A stretch of DNA of 64,000 nucleotides from Eubacterium barkeri. Its GTDB lineage: Bacteria > Bacillota > Clostridia > Eubacteriales > Eubacteriaceae. The notes under the pieces were generated by a model. It did no database searches and was not told the DNA's origin. It saw nothing but the letters and a program-made list of their open reading frames with translations. Below, in pieces: positions 1 through 8,235 of this stretch. Made by a program: the position numbers and the translations under genes. Within the stretch, counting starts at the first letter, position 1. Each line of letters begins with the position of its first letter. The stretch spans positions 1-64,000 of the forward strand of contig NZ_FNOU01000009.1 in assembly GCF_900107125.1 (NCBI RefSeq), read 5' to 3'.

Positions 1-40
1 TTCCGCTTCGCTGCACTCGTTCACGGCTGCGCCGTGCGTC

Positions 41-99
41 TTTCAAACCAGTAAGGCCTTTATAAAAGCAAGCTTTTAACAGGTCTTTCTGGTTTGAAA
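41..99. repeat. 59-bp imperfect palindrome
   Basis: The outer arms TTTCAAACCAG and CTGGTTTGAAA are perfect inverted copies. The match continues inward with few mismatches to an AA loop between TAAAAGC and GCTTTTA. It lies between the T-box terminator and the unseen downstream gene, so it would sit in that gene's leader. The flank at 22-36 holds a further small CACGGC/GCCGTG hairpin. No open reading frame is visible in 1-120. It may be a mobile palindromic repeat or a leader hairpin. Confidence 0.6.
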
Positions 100-123
100 T
101 CCGTACTTCTGTTAGCTTACGCG

Positions 124-350
124 AAAAAGAAAAGACCTTCAATCCAAAAGGACGAAGATCTCGTGGTACCACCTTAATTCGAAGGGATGCCAAACGATTC
201 TTCCCTTCCTCTAATGCGTTAACGCCGCCAACGGCATGGGCTCAGCAGTTCCTCACCCACACTGCTCAGGGACCATCTTCAGCCCGACATCCACCACCGC
301 ATCCCACCGACCACGGCTCTCTTTAGGGTTCTGTCGCACCTACTCTTCCC
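124..350 (-). promoter_or_regulatory. T-box leader (probably Met-specific) of a gene left of the window
   Basis: Read on the minus strand this is a classical T-box leader. The 5' side of Stem I has GGGA (350-347) and AGUA (344-341); the 3' side has AUG (276-274), one G (273) and UCCC (272-269) closing the stem. The T-box core GGTGGTACCACG lies at 173-162. An intrinsic terminator hairpin follows at 160-134 with a T-rich run at 133-124. The antiterminator bulge reads UGGU, which pairs with a tRNA whose discriminator base is A73; that fits tRNA-Met and not tRNA-Trp (G73). The regulated gene lies beyond position 1. Since rsmI is nearby, as in Bacillus where rsmI and metS are neighbours, metG is the best guess. 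The T-box call is near certain; the amino acid is inferred. Confidence 0.88.
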
Positions 351-374
351 ATCATCACTTTTACATATGGCTTT

Positions 375-402
375 ATTATACCGGATTGTGAATAAAATGC
401 AA
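375..402 (-). promoter_or_regulatory. Sigma-A type promoter of the left T-box leader
   Basis: On the minus strand TTGCAT (402-397) and a perfect TATAAT (380-375) are separated by 16 bp. The predicted start near 368 lies just upstream of Stem I of the T-box, so the leader has its own promoter, separate from the DUF2461 gene that ends at 411. Confidence 0.7.
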
Positions 403-410
403 GGATATTT

Positions 411-1091
411 TTAACGTGTCGGCATTTCAAAGCCTTCCAATGCCCGGTTGAGAAAGTCATTGAAATCCTGCATTTTCATAAAAATATCCGTCGCCATCTT
501 AATAAAATCCTTCTTTAAAATCTGGCGATCAGACACTGGATATTCCAGATACCAGCTTTTGTTTTTTAAATACTCCCCCTGGGGGTGGTCTTTATCGTAG
601 CCCTGGGGCACTCGTTTCAACGCCTTTCCCTTTACCGTGAAATGTGCTTTAAAATCCGGAGCCGTAATAATGTCTTCCCACTCCCTGCCCTGACTGGAAA
701 TAGCATCCCGCACCATTGTCGTCGCATCCTTAAACAAATCCGCAAAAAGGCCGCCCCCAAGGAAGGATTGATTCTCCGGAGAGATCATCAGAAAATAGCC
801 AACGGGAATCGGCTGCTTACCCATGGGGCCGATATGGGCTCGAAACACGGGATTATAGGGCGACTTATCATGACTAAAACGGGTATCCCGCACCATCTTA
901 AAGGTGAGCTTTTTAGGCTCTATCAGTGGGATAATCCCCTGTTCTTTTCGAAGGGACACCATTAATTCCGAAATCAAGGCTTCAAAGGCCTGGCAGGCCT
1001 CCATGCGTCTTTTCCTGGTCTCCTGATACCACTCCCTGTTATTATGGGCCGCCAAATCCCTCAGATAATCTAAAACCAGCTCCATCTCCAT
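411..1091 (-). CDS. DUF2461 family protein
   Basis: This 226-residue protein matches the DUF2461 (TIGR02453) family by its conserved pieces: N-terminal NNREWY (about residues 17-22), a central RDTRFSHDKSPYN (about 68-80) and FLGGG (about 109-113). The family has no established biochemical function. No signal peptide or membrane segment is visible, so it is probably cytosolic. The ATG at 1091 has GGAG five bases upstream. It follows the sigma-factor gene by 12 bp and is probably cotranscribed with it. The family call is firm; the role is unknown. Confidence 0.85.
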   Translation of the reverse strand: MEMELVLDYLRDLAAHNNREWYQETRKRRMEACQAFEALISELMVSLRKEQGIIPLIEPKKLTFKMVRDTRFSHDKSPYNPVFRAHIGPMGKQPIPVGYFLMISPENQSFLGGGLFADLFKDATTMVRDAISSQGREWEDIITAPDFKAHFTVKGKALKRVPQGYDKDHPQGEYLKNKSWYLEYPVSDRQILKKDFIKMATDIFMKMQDFNDFLNRALEGFEMPTR

Positions 1092-1103
1092 GCTTTCTCC
1101 ACC

Positions 1104-1946
1104 TTATCCCTGCATGACCGCAGAAAAATCCTTGCCTGTCATCAGTTTTTGAATCCAGGCTGTCGCCTGCTCCGGAGCGTGGTAAGCTGGAAAATCGGCA
1201 AAGATTTGAGATAAATCATCCAGCTGTTCCATGGCATCAGTGCAGGACACAATATCCTCGTAGGCACATGCCTCCATCCCCATAAAATCCAGATGATCGG
1301 GATGGAGGCGTTGGGTTAAAACCGCATAGTGAATCCGCCGCTTACAGGAACAGATTCCAGTTTCTGATAACCCGCAATACGCCTTTAAAAAGTTCCCCAT
1401 TTTTTGACGGATACGTGAAAGTCGCTTTCGGTAAGCCTCTGGGGTGATTTCCATAATTTCTGCGGCAATACGGCTATCCAGGCGAAACATCGTCCCCAGG
1501 ATATAGATGGCCCGGCTTTCTTTATCCAGGCATTGGAGCATGACATTGGAACAGGACAGCTTTAATTCCCGTTCTAACAAGGCATGGTCCACTCCGCCAC
1601 TCATATCCGGCACATCCCGCTCCCGCCCCGAGGCAATATCTTCCCCATAGGCCTCAAAGCTGAGGGGACGATTGGCAAATAACCCCTTTTGATAGCTTTT
1701 TAAATGGTTCACCGCAATGCGAAAGACCCAGGTAGACAGACTGCTCTCCTGCCTGAAGGAGGATATTCGGGTCATTACTTTGATTAATATTTCCTGGGCA
1801 GCATCCTCGGCATCGGGAATGTGCCCCAGCATCCGCAGGGATAAATTAAAGACCATATCCTGAACCTCACAGAGGATGGCCTCCAAGGCTTTTTTATCCT
1901 CGAGTGCTGCTTTTTCAATTAACCTCTTTTCATTCTCATAATCCAT
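1104..1946 (-). CDS. ECF-like sigma-70 family factor with C-terminal extension
   Basis: The 280-residue product has a sigma region 2 at about 25-85 (FNLSLRMLG, then DAEDAAQEILIKVMTRISSF, then STWVFRIAVNHL) and a helix-turn-helix region 4 at about 130-190 ending in RKRLSRIRQKMGNFLKA. It should direct RNA polymerase to a small regulon. Unlike a minimal ECF factor it carries about 90 extra residues with a GICSCKRR motif (cysteines two apart) and further cysteines, which could be a sensory or metal-binding tail; that is inference. No anti-sigma gene adjoins it; the only apparent operon partner is the DUF2461 gene. The ATG at 1946 has a GGAGAAGG ribosome site. Confidence 0.85.
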   Translation of the reverse strand: MDYENEKRLIEKAALEDKKALEAILCEVQDMVFNLSLRMLGHIPDAEDAAQEILIKVMTRISSFRQESSLSTWVFRIAVNHLKSYQKGLFANRPLSFEAYGEDIASGRERDVPDMSGGVDHALLERELKLSCSNVMLQCLDKESRAIYILGTMFRLDSRIAAEIMEITPEAYRKRLSRIRQKMGNFLKAYCGLSETGICSCKRRIHYAVLTQRLHPDHLDFMGMEACAYEDIVSCTDAMEQLDDLSQIFADFPAYHAPEQATAWIQKLMTGKDFSAVMQG

Positions 1947-2042
1947 TTTAAATCCTTCTCCCTTTGATCTTAAAAATTTTTACTCTCTATATAATTAGAC
2001 AAAGATATTGGTGCTTTGTGACATTTTTTATTCTTTTATATT

Positions 2043-2100
2043 AAAAAAACGACCATCGGCTGTCTTTCACTGAGTGTGTCCCAGCAATCTGGTCGTTTTT
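2043..2100 (-). terminator. Intrinsic terminator after rsmI (bidirectional potential)
   Basis: Inverted arms around AACGACCA and TGGTCGTT enclose a long loop that itself folds through GCTG/CAGC. On the minus strand the hairpin ends in seven T's (2049-2043), closing the dnaB-to-rsmI transcript. Five T's on the plus strand would let it also work in reverse. Confidence 0.75.
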
Positions 2101-2115
2101 ATCGGATTCATTCCT

Positions 2116-2958
2116 TTACTTTACCTTCACCGCCGCATACACCTCCCGCCGGGAAATACCACGGTCTACCGCCACCTGTTTCATGGCTTCCTTTTCGGTC
2201 ATTCCCTGATCCAGATAATGGGTCAAATGGGCGTCCAGGGTTCCTTGGGAGAGGTCCTCGGTTTGGGAAGCATTCCTGCCGTCTCCACCACCGATGACCA
2301 GGACGAATTCGCCCTTGGGACTGGCCTCCAGGGCCCAGTCCCGAAGCTCTGCCACGGTGCCTCTTTTGGTTTCTTCATAGCGTTTGGTAATTTCCCGGGA
2401 AATAGTCATCCATCGTTCTGGGATAACCTCCGCCAATTGGGTCAGAAATTTCCCCAGGCGATGGGGAGATTCGTACAAAACCACGGGATCAGTAGCCTCC
2501 ACAATGGCGGCAATACCCTCCCGGAGCTCTTTGTTCTGCTTCCCAATAAAGCCCATAAAGGTGAAGCGGCGGCAGTCTATACCTGAAAGCACGACCCCAC
2601 AGAGTCCGGCATTGGGGCCTGGCACCACGGTAACGGGGATATCCTCCTGACGACAATCCGCCACCAGCTGATAGCCTGGATCCGAAATCAGGGGCATCCC
2701 CGCATCGGAGATCAGGGCAATATTCTGACCTTCCCGTAGCAGCGCCCGAAGCTTAACACTGGCCTCGTGCTCATTGTGCTTGTGATAGGCCATCATCCTG
2801 GTGTGAATATCCAAATGGTTAAGGAGCTTAATGGACTGGCGGGTATCCTCCGCCGCAATGAGGTCAACCTCCCCCAGAATACGGATGGCCCGAAGGGTGA
2901 TGTCCTCTAAATTACCAATGGGGGTCCCCACAAGGTAGAGGGTCCCCACCTCACCCAT
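2116..2958 (-). CDS. rsmI: 16S rRNA 2'-O-ribose C1402 methyltransferase RsmI
   Basis: RsmI uses S-adenosylmethionine to methylate the 2'-hydroxyl of C1402 in 16S rRNA near the P site. Family motifs are clear: TLYLVGTPIGNLEDIT near the N-terminus, AAEDTR, YHKHNE, ISDAGMPLISDPG and VVPGPNA. I chose the ATG at 2958, which has GGAGAA upstream and overlaps the stop of the FAD dehydrogenase by 8 bp, giving 280 residues; an ATG ten codons earlier lacks a site. The coding sequence contains a perfect Noc-binding palindrome at 2390-2403. Confidence 0.95.
   Translation of the reverse strand: MGEVGTLYLVGTPIGNLEDITLRAIRILGEVDLIAAEDTRQSIKLLNHLDIHTRMMAYHKHNEHEASVKLRALLREGQNIALISDAGMPLISDPGYQLVADCRQEDIPVTVVPGPNAGLCGVVLSGIDCRRFTFMGFIGKQNKELREGIAAIVEATDPVVLYESPHRLGKFLTQLAEVIPERWMTISREITKRYEETKRGTVAELRDWALEASPKGEFVLVIGGGDGRNASQTEDLSQGTLDAHLTHYLDQGMTEKEAMKQVAVDRGISRREVYAAVKVK
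2390..2403. promoter_or_regulatory. Perfect Noc-binding site (NBS)
   Basis: The 14-bp palindrome ATTTCCCGGGAAAT is identical to the Noc-binding sequence described in Bacillus subtilis. It lies inside rsmI. The window also encodes a Noc protein with the Noc-type specificity residues (15291-16097). Occupancy is inferred. Confidence 0.65.
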
Positions 2959-4339
2959 TGGTAATTCTCCGGGCCACGTAGACCCCATTGACCGAGGCCT
3001 GCATCAGCCCCCGGGTAATCCCTGCGCCATCCCCCATGACGTACAGGTTTTTCAGATTGGTTTGGAAGTCCTCATCCACCTCAACACGGTTGGAATAGAA
3101 CTTCACCTCCACCCCGTAGAGGAGGGTCTCTTCACTGGCCAGCCCCGGGGAAACCTTATCCAGGGCGATGATCATCTCATCGATATCCTTTAAAATCCGG
3201 TAGGGCAGCACCAGGCCCAGGTCCCCGGGAACCGCATCCTTTAGGGTTGGGATGATATTACTGCGGTCCAGACGTTCTGCAGTGGTCCGGCGGCCCCGGA
3301 CAAAGTCACCGTAGCGCTGGACTAAGATTTTATTGCCGGTGAGCATATTGGCCAGCTCGGCGATATGCTTTCCGTAGGTGATGGGTGAATTAAAGGGTTG
3401 GGTAAAGCCCTTGGAAACCAGCAGAGCAAAATTGGTGTTGTCCGTTTTAAGGGTATCTGCCTTGTAGCTATGGCCGTTGACCACGGCCAGACCATCGTCG
3501 TAATATTCGGCGGCCACCACACCCCCGGGATTGGAGCAGAAGGTTCGGACCGCATCATCGAAGGTGGGGGTATAGTACTTAAGCTTCCCCTCGTATAAAC
3601 AATTGTTGATTTCCTCCATAACCTCGTTCCGGGTTTCCACCCGAACCCCGATATCCACCTTCCCTACAGTGGTATGGATACCATGGTCCTGACAGAGGGT
3701 GGACAGCCAGGCTGAGCCCTCCCGCCCGACACACATCAGTACCTTTGAGCTGTAAAATTCCCCGGATTGGGTTTTAACCCCGGTGACTGCCCCATCCTCG
3801 ATGATTAAATCGGTGACCGGTGTTCGAAAGCGGATTTCCACTTTATATTTGTCCATAAGATCCTGCTGGATTTTTCCATAAATGGCGTAGCCCACCTCGG
3901 TGCCCATATGGCGCACCGGGCATTCCACCAGCTTTAGATTATTCTCAATGGCTTTTTTACGAATTTGTCCAATTTTTTCCGGGACATCCACCCCGTAGAC
4001 GCGCTTGTCTGCACCATAACTCAAATAAGTGGCATCCACATAATGGATGAGGTCCTGGGTTGTGTCCGTGCCAATGTACTCCGGCAAATCCCCCCCGACC
4101 TCTGGGGATAGGGATAGCTTTCCATCGGAAAAGGCACCAGCCCCGGCAAAGCCCGTGGTAATATTACACGGCGTGCAGCCAACACAACGGCCCGTTTTAC
4201 GCTTGGGACAGATGCGTTTTTCAATGGGGTTTCCCTTTTCCAGCATGAGGATCTTTAAGTCCGGATTCTGCTTTTTAAGCTCCAAGGCCGCAAAAATCCC
4301 TGAGGGCCCAGCCCCCACGATAATAACATGATATTCCAT
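2951..4339 (-). CDS. FAD-dependent dehydrogenase (COG2509 family)
   Basis: The 462-residue protein opens with a dinucleotide-binding fold (VIIVGAGPSGIFAALELKK, about residues 5-23), then a cysteine-rich stretch with CPKRKTGRCVGCTPCN (about 44-59) and FAGAGAFSDGKL, and ends with a C-terminal FAD contact (YVMGDGAGITRGLMQA). This pattern is typical of the COG2509 flavoprotein family common in Clostridia, whose substrate is not established. The cysteine cluster could bind iron-sulfur or zinc, or be redox active. It is cytosolic, and overlaps rsmI by 8 bp, so the two are coupled. Confidence 0.85.
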   Translation of the reverse strand: MEYHVIIVGAGPSGIFAALELKKQNPDLKILMLEKGNPIEKRICPKRKTGRCVGCTPCNITTGFAGAGAFSDGKLSLSPEVGGDLPEYIGTDTTQDLIHYVDATYLSYGADKRVYGVDVPEKIGQIRKKAIENNLKLVECPVRHMGTEVGYAIYGKIQQDLMDKYKVEIRFRTPVTDLIIEDGAVTGVKTQSGEFYSSKVLMCVGREGSAWLSTLCQDHGIHTTVGKVDIGVRVETRNEVMEEINNCLYEGKLKYYTPTFDDAVRTFCSNPGGVVAAEYYDDGLAVVNGHSYKADTLKTDNTNFALLVSKGFTQPFNSPITYGKHIAELANMLTGNKILVQRYGDFVRGRRTTAERLDRSNIIPTLKDAVPGDLGLVLPYRILKDIDEMIIALDKVSPGLASEETLLYGVEVKFYSNRVEVDEDFQTNLKNLYVMGDGAGITRGLMQASVNGVYVARRITNG

Positions 4340-4365
4340 AATACTCTCTCTTACTTCTTTCGGTT

Positions 4366-5718
4366 TTAAAAGCCCGGTCCAGGATCAGGATAGCGGGAAT
4401 CATCCGCAAAATCCATAAACTTCGTAAATTCCGGACGCCAGGTCAAATCAATTTTCCCCGTCGGACCATTACGCTGTTTCGCCACAATACATTCCGCCAT
4501 GTTGGGGTTGGCGTTTTCCTTATCGTAATAATACTCCCGATAGAGGAACATGACCACATCCGCATCCTGTTCGATGGAGCCGGATTCACGGAGGTCCGCC
4601 AGCATGGGATGGTGATCCGGTCTTCCGTCCGGAGCACGGCTAAGCTGGGATAGACAGACAATGGGGCAATGGAGCTCCCGGGCCAGGGCCTTGAGTCCAC
4701 GGGAGATTTCTGAAATCTCATTCTGACGGTTTTCAGACCGACCCCGACTGCTCATCAGCTGAAGATAGTCGATGAGGATCATATCCAGTCCCTGCTCAGC
4801 CTTGAGACGGCGGCTCTTAGAACGGATATCCCCCAGGGTCAGGCCGGCACTATCGTCTATTTTTATCTCGGTGCCATACAGGCGGGCAGAAGCGTCCCCC
4901 AGAAGCTGCCAGTCCTCTTCGGATAAATCCCCGCTGCGCAGCTTGCTCAAATCAATCATTCCCTGGGAGCAAATCATACGCTGCATGAGCTGGGTCTTGG
5001 ACATTTCCAGGCTAAAAATGGCCACCACCGCATTTTCCTTCAGAGCGGCGTGCTGAGCCAGATTGAGGGCAAAGGCCGTCTTCCCCATGGAGGGACGGGC
5101 CGCAATGTAAATCAAATCCGAGGGCTGAAGCCCCGAGGTGTAGTAATCCAGCTCCGTAAAGCCCGTGGGCAGACCGGTGAGCTTCCCCCGGTTTTTACGG
5201 ATTTCTTCAATATGGTTCAGGGTCGCCATGACGACGCTCTTGGCATCCTCAAAATCTCCCTTGACATGGCCCTGGCCAACCTTAAAAATCTTTTGTTCTG
5301 CCAGCTCCACCACATCGGATACACGTTCATACTCCCCATAACAGCCGTCTAAAATCTCCATGGTGGTATCCACCAAACGGCGCAGCAGGGCCTGATCCTG
5401 AACGATTTTACAATACCCCTCATAATTACTGAGCATGGGGACCCGATCCACCAGCTCTGATAGATAAGCGTATCCCCCAATCTCATTAAACACCCCCTGA
5501 TTTTGGAGGCGCTCGGCCAGAGTCACCACATCGATGGCCATATGGTTTTCCCGGAGGGCCAACATGTTCTCAAAAATTAATTGATTTTTTTTGGAAAAAA
5601 AATCCTCCCCATGGAGGTGTTCCTCCGCCTTGGATAACCGGCTCTCATCCATTAGTATGGCCCCGAGGACGGAGGCCTCAGCGTCAAGGTTATGGGGCGG
5701 TTTGTTGGGATTAATCAT
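4366..5718 (-). CDS. dnaB: Replicative DNA helicase DnaB
   Basis: This 450-residue protein has the DnaB N-terminal domain (PPHNLDAEASVLGAILMDE) and a RecA-like helicase domain with Walker A ARPSMGKTAFALNLA at about 206-220, Walker B ILIDYLQLM and the conserved SQLSR and LRESGSIEQDAD stretches. It forms the hexameric ring that unwinds DNA at the fork. Length is normal and no intein is present. Its presumed loading partners DnaD and DnaI are encoded at 37.4-39.4 kb. The position after rplI is typical of Clostridia. Confidence 0.97.
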   Translation of the reverse strand: MINPNKPPHNLDAEASVLGAILMDESRLSKAEEHLHGEDFFSKKNQLIFENMLALRENHMAIDVVTLAERLQNQGVFNEIGGYAYLSELVDRVPMLSNYEGYCKIVQDQALLRRLVDTTMEILDGCYGEYERVSDVVELAEQKIFKVGQGHVKGDFEDAKSVVMATLNHIEEIRKNRGKLTGLPTGFTELDYYTSGLQPSDLIYIAARPSMGKTAFALNLAQHAALKENAVVAIFSLEMSKTQLMQRMICSQGMIDLSKLRSGDLSEEDWQLLGDASARLYGTEIKIDDSAGLTLGDIRSKSRRLKAEQGLDMILIDYLQLMSSRGRSENRQNEISEISRGLKALARELHCPIVCLSQLSRAPDGRPDHHPMLADLRESGSIEQDADVVMFLYREYYYDKENANPNMAECIVAKQRNGPTGKIDLTWRPEFTKFMDFADDSRYPDPGPGF

Positions 5719-5747
5719 GGTACTCCCCTTTTAAAATTAAAAGCTTT

Positions 5748-5800
5748 CATTGACACACCCCCTCCCGGAGTGATTCCATGGGATAACCGGTGTGTCAATG
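5748..5800. repeat. 12-bp perfect inverted repeat between rplI and dnaB
   Basis: CATTGACACACC (5748-5759) is repeated exactly in inverted form at 5789-5800, with a 29-base loop. Transcribed on the minus strand it forms a strong hairpin in the intercistronic gap, but no T-run follows it on that strand. It may be an RNA-processing or stability element, or an operator. Confidence 0.55.
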
Positions 5801-5822
5801 ACTGGTCCTCTGACCCGGCGGC

Positions 5823-6269
5823 CTACTCAGCGACAACCGCTACCGTCAGCTCACCTTCAACGCCAGCATAGGTCTTAACCTTAACATCCATCTTTCCAAT
5901 ATGTCGGATGGGTTCAGCCAGGGTGATTTTACGTTTATCAATATCAATACCCTCCTGATCCTTTAAAGCCTGGGCAATATCCTTGGAGGTAACCGAGCCA
6001 AAGAGCTGACCATCCTCCCCAGAGCGTTCCGCAATGGTAATGGTCGTCTTGGACAGCTTCGCTGCCAATTCCACCGCGGCCTGTTTTTCCTCTGCCAGGA
6101 CCTTCTCACGTTCAGCCTGTTTTGCCAATGCCATCTCGATATTTTCCTTGGTTCCGGGTAAGCCCTTTTTATTTTTAATAATGAAATTCCGGCCGTAGCC
6201 ATCCTTCACCTCAACAATATCTCCAGCATTCCCCAAACCTTTTACATTTTCAATTAATACAACTTTCAT
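5823..6269 (-). CDS. rplI: 50S ribosomal protein L9
   Basis: The 148-residue protein starts with the L9 signature MKVVLIENVKGLGNAGDIV followed by VKDGYGRNFIIKNKKG, then the long connecting helix and a C-terminal 23S rRNA-binding domain. The start is the ATG at 6269, one base after the gdpP stop, so it is translationally coupled; the longer reading frame upstream runs inside gdpP. Gene order gdpP-rplI-dnaB matches other Firmicutes. Confidence 0.97.
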   Translation of the reverse strand: MKVVLIENVKGLGNAGDIVEVKDGYGRNFIIKNKKGLPGTKENIEMALAKQAEREKVLAEEKQAAVELAAKLSKTTITIAERSGEDGQLFGSVTSKDIAQALKDQEGIDIDKRKITLAEPIRHIGKMDVKVKTYAGVEGELTVAVVAE

Positions 6270-6270
6270 C

Positions 6271-8235
6271 TTATGATTCCCTTTCTTTTTTATACTGATC
6301 GATGGCCTCAATGAGCATCTCTTCGGCCACCTTTAAATCTTCCACATCCTTTAGCTGGGCACCGGCAATGGCCAAATGGCCGCCGCCCCCCAATTTCTCC
6401 AGAATGAGCTGAACATTCACATCTCCCATGGACCTGCCACTGATTAGGATTTGATCATCACTTTTTAAAATAATAAAAGAGGCCATAATCCCCCGGATAT
6501 TTAACAACTCATCAGCAGCCTGGGCCGCAACGATTTTCGCATTGGCAGAATGATCTTCAAAAGCAGATATGGCAATGGTTCCCTCGTAAATCCGGGCCCG
6601 GCGCACGGCATCGGATTTAGCGGCATAAGTTTCTAAATCATTTTGAAGCAGGGTTTTGGCAATAACCGTATCCGCCCCCTTCCGCTTTAAATAAGCTGCC
6701 GCTTCAAAGGTACGTACCCCCGTCTTTACCGTGAACATCTTGGTATCCATGCACATACCGGCCAGCAGGGTATTGGCTTCCACCTTCCCCACATTATCCT
6801 TATTATCAAAGTATTGTAATAGCTCCGTTACCAGCTCACAGGTTGATGAGGCATAGGTTTCAATATAATCGAAAACCGTCTCACCAATCCCCTGACCAGA
6901 CCGGCGATGATGGTCGATCACGACGATATTCTTCATACTCTCTATTAACTCCGGCATTTCTACATAACCCGTGCTTTGAGTATCGACAACAATGAGCAAG
7001 GTCCCCTCGATGATGTACTCCGAGGATTCCGATGGCGTAATAAAGGCATGGCTGAACTGCTCATCCGTACTTAAATAATCCAATAACGCACTGATGCTGT
7101 AGTTCATTTCCTTTAGCACAAACCGACAATCCTTATGAAGACTTCTGCAGGCTCCCATGAGGCCAACAGCTGCCCCCAAACAATCCATATCCGGGGTCTG
7201 ATGCCCCATAATCAGCACATTGGCCGCATTATGGATTAAATCCTGGAGGGCATGGGCTTTCACCCGGGCCTTTACCTTGGTCCGTTTTTCCGTCGCCTCG
7301 GTTTTCCCCCCATAAAAGGAGAGCTTTTCATCATTTCGGACCACACATTGGTCCCCTCCCCGGGCCAGGGCAAAGTCTAAGGCCCCATGGGATAAAGCGT
7401 CCAGTTCCATCACGGAAAGATGCTGTTCCGATACGCCAATCCCCATACTCAGGGTAACCCGGATACTCTCATCCATCTCCCGAATTTCATCTAAGATTCT
7501 AAACCGATCCTCCTCCATGGCTGGAAGCTTATCCCGATCGAAAACCATGACATAATGATCACTTTCATACTCCAGTAAAAAAGCATCCAGTCGATTGGCC
7601 CAATCGGTAAGGGAAATCGCGATTCGGCTAAGAACAGCAGAACGCTCCGTCGCCGGCAGCTGTTCGATAATTTCATCGTAGTTATCGATAAGGATATAGC
7701 AAAATGTGGTTTCATTGGGGCCCTTGGCCCCTTCCAGTTCTTTTTTAAAGCCCATATCCACAAAGTGCAGGAGGTGCAGGGGCCGTGCCTTTTCCTTAAA
7801 TTGGGTATCGATGACCGCAAAGCTTTGATCTTCCCGACTGAAGTTGTAAGGCTTGCCCTCCTTAAGGTCTGCAATATTAATCCCCACAACATCGTGGATA
7901 TACCGCCCCTTAATGCGTTCTTCCCCTTTTCTAAAGCAATCCTCGAAACATTTATTGGCCATTAAGATCATCCCGTAGGTATTGGTCAGCGCCATGGGCA
8001 TGGGAAGCTCATAAAGCTTATCCCGATTAATATCCTCTACCTCCTGGTTGATGAGCGCAATTTCCCGCTGAATCCGGCGGGACTCTTCCTTTACCAGGGT
8101 TTGATCCACAAAAAAGGAGACCAGGCACAGCAAAAACCCCAAAATACCTAAGGCTTGATTGTACATCATAAAGGCCAAACTCATGACGATGACAAGGGCG
8201 TATAATACGCCGTTTTTAAAAACGAAATGTTTCAT
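6271..8235 (-). CDS. gdpP: Cyclic-di-AMP phosphodiesterase GdpP
   Basis: GdpP hydrolyses c-di-AMP to pApA and so tunes potassium and osmotic homeostasis. The 654 residues show two N-terminal membrane segments (about 8-45), a PAS-like region, a degenerate GGDEF domain, and a DHH/DHHA1 phosphoesterase with MGHQTPDMDCLGAA (about 343-356), VVDTQS, VIDHHRRSG and a C-terminal GGGGHLAIAG. All expected metal-ligand motifs are present. Its start overlaps the yybS stop by 4 bp. Confidence 0.95.
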   Translation of the reverse strand: MKHFVFKNGVLYALVIVMSLAFMMYNQALGILGFLLCLVSFFVDQTLVKEESRRIQREIALINQEVEDINRDKLYELPMPMALTNTYGMILMANKCFEDCFRKGEERIKGRYIHDVVGINIADLKEGKPYNFSREDQSFAVIDTQFKEKARPLHLLHFVDMGFKKELEGAKGPNETTFCYILIDNYDEIIEQLPATERSAVLSRIAISLTDWANRLDAFLLEYESDHYVMVFDRDKLPAMEEDRFRILDEIREMDESIRVTLSMGIGVSEQHLSVMELDALSHGALDFALARGGDQCVVRNDEKLSFYGGKTEATEKRTKVKARVKAHALQDLIHNAANVLIMGHQTPDMDCLGAAVGLMGACRSLHKDCRFVLKEMNYSISALLDYLSTDEQFSHAFITPSESSEYIIEGTLLIVVDTQSTGYVEMPELIESMKNIVVIDHHRRSGQGIGETVFDYIETYASSTCELVTELLQYFDNKDNVGKVEANTLLAGMCMDTKMFTVKTGVRTFEAAAYLKRKGADTVIAKTLLQNDLETYAAKSDAVRRARIYEGTIAISAFEDHSANAKIVAAQAADELLNIRGIMASFIILKSDDQILISGRSMGDVNVQLILEKLGGGGHLAIAGAQLKDVEDLKVAEEMLIEAIDQYKKERES

